Below, piece by piece: positions 6,348-10,885 of a stretch of 10,885 bases of DNA. Source of the stretch: CAZEPJ01 sp964514105 (GTDB taxonomy: Bacteria; Desulfobacterota; Desulfocorpusculales; Desulfocorpusculum); contig CAZEPJ010000099.1 of NCBI GenBank assembly GCA_964514105.1, positions 1-10,885 on the forward strand. Direction: 5' to 3'. The notes below the pieces were generated by a model. The model saw only the letters and a program-made list of their open reading frames with translations, ran no database searches and was not told where the DNA came from. Positions within the stretch are counted from its first letter, which is position 1. Each line of letters starts with the position of its first letter. The translations under genes were made by a program, and so were the position numbers.

Positions 6348-7550
6348 TCAGGACGTCCCCAGGAGGGAGTGGATCCTGACCGGCTCGTCGATCCCCTTGA
6401 GCCGGGCGAGGCCCCGATCGTAGGTGGGCCAGAGCCCCTCGATGAGGGCCCGAGTCGCCTCGCCGATGAGGATGTCCCCGCCCTTGGCGTGTTCGGCGAG
6501 GCGGGCGGCCAGGTTCGTGACTGGGCCGCTGGCCGTGTAGGTCATTCGGGTGCTCAGGGACCCCTCGAAGCGGGTCATGCCCACCAAGGCGACGCCCGAA
6601 TTGATGCCCATGTTGACTTTGATGGGCTCGAAGGAGCCCCCGAGCTTTTCGTTGTGCTCCAGGGTCCGCGCCCGCACGTCGAAGGCGGCCTTGACGGCAT
6701 TGACGGCATTGGTCCGGGCGTCGTGGTCCTTGAACACGATCATGAGCCCGTCGCCGGCCGTCTCCACGATATCCCCGTGGGATCGCTGGATGGGGTCCAC
6801 GAAGGTGGAGAAGAGACCTTCCACGATGCGATTCACCTCGATGTCCGGGCGGCTGGCGCTGAGCCGCGTGTAATCCTCCAGGTCGAGGAACAGGACGGTG
6901 GCCTCGCGCTTTTCCTTCTCCAGGGTCGCCATCTCGGGGTTCTTCTCCACGATGTTTCGCACGGAAAGCGGCACGAAGGGAGAGAGGTGGCTCAGGACTT
7001 GGCTGATGCGGATCTTTTCCTGGGTGACCTCCCAGTGCTTCTTGGCCCGCTGGATGACGTGTGCCACGCTCTCCGAGAGGTCCTTGACCAGGTAGAACTC
7101 CCTTCGGGTGAGGTTCGTGCCGGGTTTGAGCACGACGTTGACCACGGCGAGCAGGTCGTCTCCCTGAAAGACCGGGATGGCGATCTCCGGACCTACGGCC
7201 ACCACCGTGCCGTCGGGGCGCAGGATGGGCTGGCTCCGCGGGATCACCACCGTCTTTTTCTGGCCCACGGCCCTCTGGATGGCGGGACGGTCCCGTTTAC
7301 ATGACTGGCAGTTGATGGGGCGGTCGTACAGGGCGCACTGCAGCGGCCGCGTGTACCGGGGCGCCTCCTCGTCCAGCAGCAGGATGCACGTCTCCATGGA
7401 ATGGGGGACCAGCGACCTGGCCTCCTCCCGGAGACGCTCCAGGATCTCGTTCACCTCCATGGAGGTGGCCATCTTCTCAGCGAGCCTTCTCTGCGCCTCG
7501 AAGCGCTCCTTGTAGAACTTGTCCATCGTGGTGCGCCCTCGCCCCGCCAT
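6348..7550 (-). CDS. GAF-domain class III adenylate/guanylate cyclase
   Basis: A 400-residue soluble signalling protein. After a short coiled N-terminus, residues about 30-170 form a GAF-like sensor with cysteines at 55, 72, 81 and 84. A linker helix (170-210) leads to a class III nucleotide cyclase domain (about 215-395). Metal-binding aspartates are D223 in FLDLEDYT and D267 in ETAGDGLMIVF. The transition-state pair is N346 and R350 in SGPVTNLAARL. The residue normally Lys in adenylate cyclases is E263, and the partner position is T339, so the nucleotide used (ATP or GTP) cannot be read from the sequence. No membrane segment or signal peptide is present. The ATG at 7550 has GGGGAG about 6 bases upstream; M9 is an alternative. 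The gene begins 55 bp after the MetE/UROD-like gene and is probably co-transcribed with it. Confidence 0.85.
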   Translation of the reverse strand: MAGRGRTTMDKFYKERFEAQRRLAEKMATSMEVNEILERLREEARSLVPHSMETCILLLDEEAPRYTRPLQCALYDRPINCQSCKRDRPAIQRAVGQKKTVVIPRSQPILRPDGTVVAVGPEIAIPVFQGDDLLAVVNVVLKPGTNLTRREFYLVKDLSESVAHVIQRAKKHWEVTQEKIRISQVLSHLSPFVPLSVRNIVEKNPEMATLEKEKREATVLFLDLEDYTRLSASRPDIEVNRIVEGLFSTFVDPIQRSHGDIVETAGDGLMIVFKDHDARTNAVNAVKAAFDVRARTLEHNEKLGGSFEPIKVNMGINSGVALVGMTRFEGSLSTRMTYTASGPVTNLAARLAEHAKGGDILIGEATRALIEGLWPTYDRGLARLKGIDEPVRIHSLLGTS

Positions 7551-7605
7551 CTCCGGCTCCCCGCCGCCTCCGGCCTCCAGGAGTCCGGAGTCGATTCCCG
7601 GCGTG

Positions 7606-8634
7606 CTACTGCCCGAGCTGATGCGCCTCTGTGAGCCGCCGGGACAGCTCCCTCAACACGCCGAAGGCCTCCTCCACGGTCCGTTCGCCGTCTGGATTGA
7701 CCAGGCAGCAAGTGGCCGGGGACAGGAGGCTTCGGGAGAGGAGCCACTCCTTATCCATACCCCTTCTTGCCAGCGCTGTCCATACGTCCGTCAGGCGCCC
7801 CTCCAGTGACTCCAGCGTCTCCTGCCGGAAGGGCTCCCAGTTGGTGGGGACGATGCCCCAGGCCAGGACCCCGCCGCGGTCCAGGAACCGGCGGATGGCG
7901 GGCGCGTAGGATGCGAAGATTTCCCCGTTCCGGTATACGTCCAGGGAGAGGATGTCCAGGTCCAGCCCCAGCAGGAAGTCCCAGTCGGGGTTTCCGCAGA
8001 GGTGCACGCCCCGGGGCCGCCGGATCAGGGAGAAGAACCGCTCCATGTCCCCCCGGGCGGCCATGTCCCCGTAGCCGGCCATGGCGCTGAAGAGGAACTG
8101 GAGCCCGGGTTCGTCCACGTACATGAACGCGTTGGGGTTGAGGGCCCGGAGCCTGTCCAACTGGGCGTTGACCCGTCTGGCCATGAAATCGAACATGAAC
8201 GGACGCACGGTATCGTCGAAGAGGATGGGGCGGCCGTCCTGGTCCAGGACGTTGAAACCGAAGCTGATGGGCCCCTCCATCTGGCCCCGAATGGCGGGGC
8301 GGTCCCGTAGCTCCATCGCGAGGAACCTGTGGTACACGACGGAGTAGTCCGGGCTCACGTCGAAGTACGCCGGCTCCTCCATGTGGGCCATGGCCTCGTC
8401 CAGCTCGGCGATGAAGCGTTCCATGGAGAAGCCCAGCCTGCGGTGCTCCATGTCCAAGATCATGCCCGGGAAGTGCTCCGAGGCCTGGACGTACATGTCT
8501 TCCCGGTAGCTCATGTGGGGGAGCTGGGGCCAGAAGGGGATGTCCAGGGAGAGGGCCATCTCCAGGGCCCGGTCCGGATCCCGGTGGGGCATGACGGCCA
8601 TGGCGGTGGTGAGGAGGTTGCCTGGGATGGGCAT
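7606..8634 (-). CDS. MetE/UROD-fold protein, putative zinc-dependent methyltransferase-like
   Basis: A 342-residue soluble protein resembling the TIM-barrel superfamily of uroporphyrinogen decarboxylase and cobalamin-independent methionine synthase C-domains. Support: the N-terminal TTAMAVMPHRDPDRALEMAL segment (9-28), MYVDEPGLQF at 171-180 like the strand end of MetE-type barrels, and GVHLCGNPDWDF at 209-220. H211, C213 and a Cys pair at 309-310 fit the HxC...C zinc site that binds thiol substrates in MetE. The UROD substrate-arginine motif is absent, so a heme-biosynthesis role is unlikely. It is single-domain, about half the length of MetE. The actual substrate is unknown; a methyl-transfer or corrinoid-related role is only inferred from the fold. 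The ATG at 8634 (GAGG 8 bases upstream) was chosen because the earlier in-frame TTG at 8676 falls inside the -10 box. Confidence 0.7.
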   Translation of the reverse strand: MPIPGNLLTTAMAVMPHRDPDRALEMALSLDIPFWPQLPHMSYREDMYVQASEHFPGMILDMEHRRLGFSMERFIAELDEAMAHMEEPAYFDVSPDYSVVYHRFLAMELRDRPAIRGQMEGPISFGFNVLDQDGRPILFDDTVRPFMFDFMARRVNAQLDRLRALNPNAFMYVDEPGLQFLFSAMAGYGDMAARGDMERFFSLIRRPRGVHLCGNPDWDFLLGLDLDILSLDVYRNGEIFASYAPAIRRFLDRGGVLAWGIVPTNWEPFRQETLESLEGRLTDVWTALARRGMDKEWLLSRSLLSPATCCLVNPDGERTVEEAFGVLRELSRRLTEAHQLGQ

Positions 8635-8675
8635 GGGCGGGCCTCGTCGGCGATGCCAGAATCGAGTGCCAGCCA

Positions 8676-8704
8676 ATTATCCCGTCCGGGGCCCACAAGA
8701 TCAA
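8676..8704 (-). promoter_or_regulatory. Sigma70-like promoter of the MetE/UROD-like gene
   Basis: On the minus strand TTGATC (8699-8704, 4/6 match) and GATAAT (8676-8681, 5/6 match) are separated by exactly 17 bases. Transcription would start near 8669, giving a leader of about 35 bases to the ATG at 8634. It probably also drives the cyclase gene downstream. Confidence 0.55.
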
Positions 8705-8851
8705 GTCCGGCCCCAGCACATGGAGTATTGCCAGGTCGTATACAAGGACCCGAGAGGTACGCCCGAGAAGAATAAGTGCGTGGCATTCGCCGACGTCGGG
8801 CCGAGGATGCGGCCGCCGGTGCGGGGAGGCCGGTCTCTCCCGAAGGAACTC

Positions 8852-9988
8852 CTACAACCTCACCTCGTCCTGTCTCCGGAGCCAGACCGCGAGAATGGGA
8901 TCAACGATTCTCCACATCCCCGTCTTCTCGTCTTTCTCGATCAGGTCCATATCCTTCAGTTTCTGCAAAGAATGATGAACGCCGGCCCCGGACCCGGTCC
9001 TGTGCCGGACCATGAAGGCGCTCCCCATGGGGTTCCGGGTCGGCTCCTTGGCCAGGGCCCGCAGAAGCAAACGTTGTCGAGGTGGAAGCCCTTGGAGAAC
9101 GGCCTCGAAGACGGGTTTCTCGGAGAGCAGCATTCGCTCGAATCCCACGTCGATGGAGTCCTCCTTGACCGCTCCGGGGGTCTCGTACACGAAGAACGCC
9201 AGCTTCTGCGCGTAGTAAGGATGCGAATGAACCAACGAGATCAGCTTGCTGGCTGCAACGGCGGTGCATGGCTTCTTGTTCTCCGTGAACTGCCTCCTCA
9301 GGAAAGCGATGAGATCCTCCTCCGGGAGCGGGCCGAGCTCGTAGTTGATCGCGCTTTGGAAGAAGGGGCGTTGCCTGTCGCAAAAGATCCTGAGGAGCAC
9401 GCTTCGACGGCTCCCGATGAAGAAGTACGACGCCTGCTGCTGTTGGACGTGCGTCCTCACGACCGCTTCGATCTGAAGGGCGTCCGTCAGATTGACGATC
9501 TCCTGGAACTCATCGAGCGCCACGTGCACGAGCCTGCCGGTGCTGCGGATGAACTCCCCAAGACATTCCATTGTTTCCCTCAAGAGCGGAAGGCCGGTCC
9601 TGGCCGTGGAGGCGGGTTCCACACTCAGGGCCATTCCGCTTTCCGGATCGGGCTTGATGACGGGCCTGAAGGACCTGATCGCCTTGAGAGCGGCCTGCCA
9701 GAGTGATTCTCTTCTGTACGTCACGAAGTAAGTTGCTTCAGCCAGCCTTGCCGCCACATCCTCCACACCGGCGACGCCGAAGAAGTCCGCGTAGACCGTG
9801 ACGGCTCCCTGATCGTGGAGGGATTTCTGAACGCGTTTCACCAGGGAGGTTTTCCCATACCGTCTCGGCGAGTAAACAACCACGTTCGCCCGCGCCTCGG
9901 CATACGACCGCAGTTCTGTCAATTCAATCTCACGGTCGCAGAAGGGGCCATCCACAGGAATCTCGGCCAGGTGGAAAGGATTCGGCAT
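8852..9988 (-). CDS. Archaeal-type P-loop ATPase with C-terminal winged helix (AAA ATPase, COG1672-like)
   Basis: A 378-residue STAND/AAA-type ATPase. Walker A is SPRRYGKTSL (40-49), with the family-typical RRxGKTS form. Walker B is VALDEF (156-161). A sensor-like FFIGSRRS lies at 189-196. The lid region has the LxPLxxEDxxxFLRRQF pattern (218-234). From about 304 to the end it looks like a winged-helix domain (LLRALAKEP, a glycine-rich turn, HHSLQKLKDMDLIEK, then a beta-wing with VDPILAVWLRR). Such solitary ATPases are common in archaea and scattered in bacteria; their cellular role is poorly defined and often linked to mobile regions. The ATG at 9988 was preferred. A TTG at 10030 with a weak ribosome site would add 14 residues and overlap the repeated boxes. 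It is monocistronic, with its own promoter, next to transposon debris. Confidence 0.8.
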   Translation of the reverse strand: MPNPFHLAEIPVDGPFCDREIELTELRSYAEARANVVVYSPRRYGKTSLVKRVQKSLHDQGAVTVYADFFGVAGVEDVAARLAEATYFVTYRRESLWQAALKAIRSFRPVIKPDPESGMALSVEPASTARTGLPLLRETMECLGEFIRSTGRLVHVALDEFQEIVNLTDALQIEAVVRTHVQQQQASYFFIGSRRSVLLRIFCDRQRPFFQSAINYELGPLPEEDLIAFLRRQFTENKKPCTAVAASKLISLVHSHPYYAQKLAFFVYETPGAVKEDSIDVGFERMLLSEKPVFEAVLQGLPPRQRLLLRALAKEPTRNPMGSAFMVRHRTGSGAGVHHSLQKLKDMDLIEKDEKTGMWRIVDPILAVWLRRQDEVRL

Positions 9989-10003
9989 GCCGTCCAGGTC
10001 CCT

Positions 10004-10037
10004 TCGATAGTAACGATTCGATATTACCAAATCGATA
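10004..10037. repeat. Three TCGATA boxes at 14-bp period in the ATPase leader
   Basis: TCGATA occurs at 10004-10009, 10018-10023 and 10032-10037, exactly 14 bp apart. Between copies the spacers are also AT-rich and partly alike (GTAA and TTACC on the plus strand). They lie just downstream of the predicted start point of the ATPase promoter, a typical place for a repressor operator. Regulation by the ATPase's own winged helix is a guess. Confidence 0.6.
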
Positions 10038-10047
10038 TCGCCTAAAG

Positions 10048-10075
10048 ACTATCAACCCGCCGCCCACGTTGTCAA
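10048..10075 (-). promoter_or_regulatory. Sigma70-like promoter of the ATPase gene
   Basis: On the minus strand a perfect TTGACA (10070-10075) and GATAGT (10048-10053, 4/6 match) are separated by 16 bases. Transcription would begin near 10041, giving a leader of about 50 bases that contains all three TCGATA boxes before the ATG at 9988. Confidence 0.55.
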
Positions 10076-10243
10076 GTCACCCCACAGGTTGCGTTGCGTG
10101 GTCTGCAAGGTGCCATCAAGGTCCATTCGGGATGCGGGGGTGTCCTTGCAGTTTAACCCTACAACGTCATCTAGATGAGAATCCGGTTGAACTGCGCCAC
10201 ATAGTCCATTATCGGTGGTGGAGACAGCCGAAGGAGGCGGATT
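10076..10243. other. Non-coding stretch, probable left flank of the IS701 remnant
   Basis: No protein-like open frame is seen. It contains two inverted repeats: CTGCAAGG at 10103-10110 with its exact complement at 10144-10151, and the nested structure at 10148-10195 listed separately. It presumably spans the left end of the insertion sequence and its junction with the ATPase promoter, but I could not fix the terminal inverted repeat. Confidence 0.4.
10148..10195. repeat. Nested near-concentric inverted repeats (48 bp)
   Basis: The outer arms GCAGTTTAACC (10148-10158) and GGTTGAACTGC (10185-10195) pair in 10 of 11 positions. Inside them is the perfect 12-bp palindrome TCATCTAGATGA (10167-10178), whose centre is one base from that of the outer arms. 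It lies about 50 bp upstream of the broken transposase start and may be a transposase- or regulator-binding structure of that element. Confidence 0.45.
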
Positions 10244-10725
10244 ATGTTGCCCAGGTGCCGGACAGAGGAAGACCCGTGTTCGGTTCCAGAGTTCAACCTT
10301 TCCAGAAAGGATCTCGGGGATTCTGGTACCGAACTGAGAGGGTTTCACGAGGAGTTCCGAGAGTGCTTTTGGCGCAGTGAGCCCCGGGAGAATCTCTTTC
10401 GGTACATGATGGGGCAGTTCAGCGAGTTGGTTAGAAATCGATAGAGCCAATCGCACTGGCCGTACAGGACGGGGATGTGCGCAGTATGCAAAGGTTTGTG
10501 AGCGGTGTGGAGTGGGGCGAAGAGGAGATGCCAGAATAGTATCCCAGTATGGTCGAAGAGGACATGGGAGACCCGGAAGGAGTCTTGATCTTTGACGAAT
10601 CGGGGTTTCCCAAGAAGGGCGAGGAATCGATCGGGGTGGCCAGGCGGTATTGTGGGGCCCTGGGGAAAGTGGAGAACCGCCAGGTTGGGGTGTTCCTGGC
10701 ATATGCGTCGCCGCCTGACCCTTAA
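10244..10725 (+). pseudogene. Broken IS701-family transposase (N-terminal third to half)
   Basis: Reading starts at the ATG at 10244, preceded by AAGGAGG with good spacing. The first frame gives LRGFHEEFRECFWRSEPREN and RYMMGQFSELVR, typical of the IS701 N-terminus. At about 10435 one A appears lost, and the family sequence continues one frame over as KSIEPIALAVQDGDVRSMQR. An in-frame TAG at 10537-10539 sits where relatives have a Lys codon before YP. The same frame then gives GDPEGVLIFDESGFPKKGEE and a GVARRYCGALGKVENRQVG segment. FDESGF holds the first catalytic Asp of the DDE triad. Homology stops after AYAS at 10710, and TAA follows at 10723-10725. The other two catalytic residues are missing, so the gene cannot encode an active transposase. 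Confidence 0.85.
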
Positions 10726-10770
10726 TCCCTGTCCAAGATTCCCGGCCCAAGACATCACCTTCGGGCTCAC
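10711..10770 (-). pseudogene. Possible truncated start of a second transposase-like gene
   Basis: On the minus strand a GTG at 10768-10770 has GGAGG 7 bases upstream. It opens a short reading frame, (M)SPKVMSWAGNLGQGLRVRR, that runs into the antisense of the IS701 remnant at about 10710. It lies directly inside the two end-type repeats at 10823-10874, as a transposase gene would. The sequence is too short to assign to a family, so this is a low-confidence call. Confidence 0.25.
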
Positions 10771-10822
10771 CTGGGCACCTCCTCCTCCGTCGGTGCCCTA
10801 TTTCTACCCCATCGCCCCCAAA

Positions 10823-10874
10823 GGGTGACACAATCTCGTTGCGGCCAGGGGGTGACATAATCATATTGCAGCCA
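10823..10874. repeat. Two 25-bp direct repeats at 27-bp period, probable mobile-element end
   Basis: GGGTGACA-AATC-TTGC-GCCA type copies occur at 10823-10847 and 10850-10874, matching in 20 of 25 positions. Tandem imperfect repeats of this length, each with a TGTCACCC core on the minus strand, resemble transposase-binding sites at the ends of insertion sequences such as IS21-type elements. The outer end of the element may lie at or beyond the window edge. Confidence 0.6.
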
Positions 10875-10885
10875 CAAAGGGAGCG

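Noticed and set aside
6341..6356. Tandem CAGGACGT repeat at the end of the cyclase gene
   Set aside because: Only two 8-bp copies, partly within the last codons; likely chance in this composition.
10425..10445. Programmed -1 frameshift in the transposase
   Set aside because: The shift site reads GTTAGAAATCG with no slippery heptamer, and a downstream TAG and truncation show the gene is simply decayed.
10052..10864. A 270-codon minus-strand frame across the right-hand region
   Set aside because: Composition is Pro/Arg/Ser-rich without any motif, and it runs antisense through the recognisable IS701 fragments.

Overview
The window is GC-rich bacterial chromosome with short intergenic gaps and several genes that overlap by 4 bp. 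It contains an octaheme and a tetraheme cytochrome c, a Tat-exported ferredoxin and an NrfD-type membrane protein. This points to a respiring, probably anaerobic or facultatively anaerobic bacterium of the kind found in Desulfobacterota and related deep-branching phyla. That placement is an inference from gene content; no marker gene is present.

Layout. (1) 1-1042, plus strand: the end of an unidentified gene, coupled by ATGA to an aldolase of the DapA superfamily that looks much more like mitochondrial 4-hydroxy-2-oxoglutarate aldolase than like DapA. (2) 1098-6147, minus strand: a five-gene operon, read from the right as octaheme HAO-family cytochrome c, tetraheme cytochrome c, Tat-exported 4x[4Fe-4S] ferredoxin, NrfD-like quinone-interacting membrane protein, and secreted HEAT-repeat protein. 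(3) 6348-8634, minus strand: a GAF plus class III nucleotide cyclase, preceded by a MetE/UROD-fold protein with candidate zinc ligands. These two are probably co-transcribed from a good sigma70-like promoter at 8676-8704. (4) 8852-9988, minus strand: an archaeal-type P-loop ATPase with a C-terminal winged helix. It has a sigma70-like promoter and three TCGATA boxes at an exact 14-bp period just downstream of it. (5) 10076-10885: non-coding, mobile-element debris. It holds a broken IS701-family transposase (one deleted base, one TAG stop, loss of the C-terminal half) and, at the right edge, two 27-bp-spaced direct repeats that look like the end of a second element.

How the genes fit together. 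The HAO-family enzyme probably converts a nitrogen compound (nitrite, hydroxylamine or hydrazine class) in the periplasm. The tetraheme protein, the ferredoxin and the NrfD protein would carry electrons between it and the quinone pool. The HEAT protein, translationally coupled to NrfD, may be an assembly or docking factor. The adjacent GAF-cyclase could sense a related signal, but only its position suggests this. The core respiratory operon is the most interesting part of the window. The ATPase and the transposon remnants mark the start of a more variable region.
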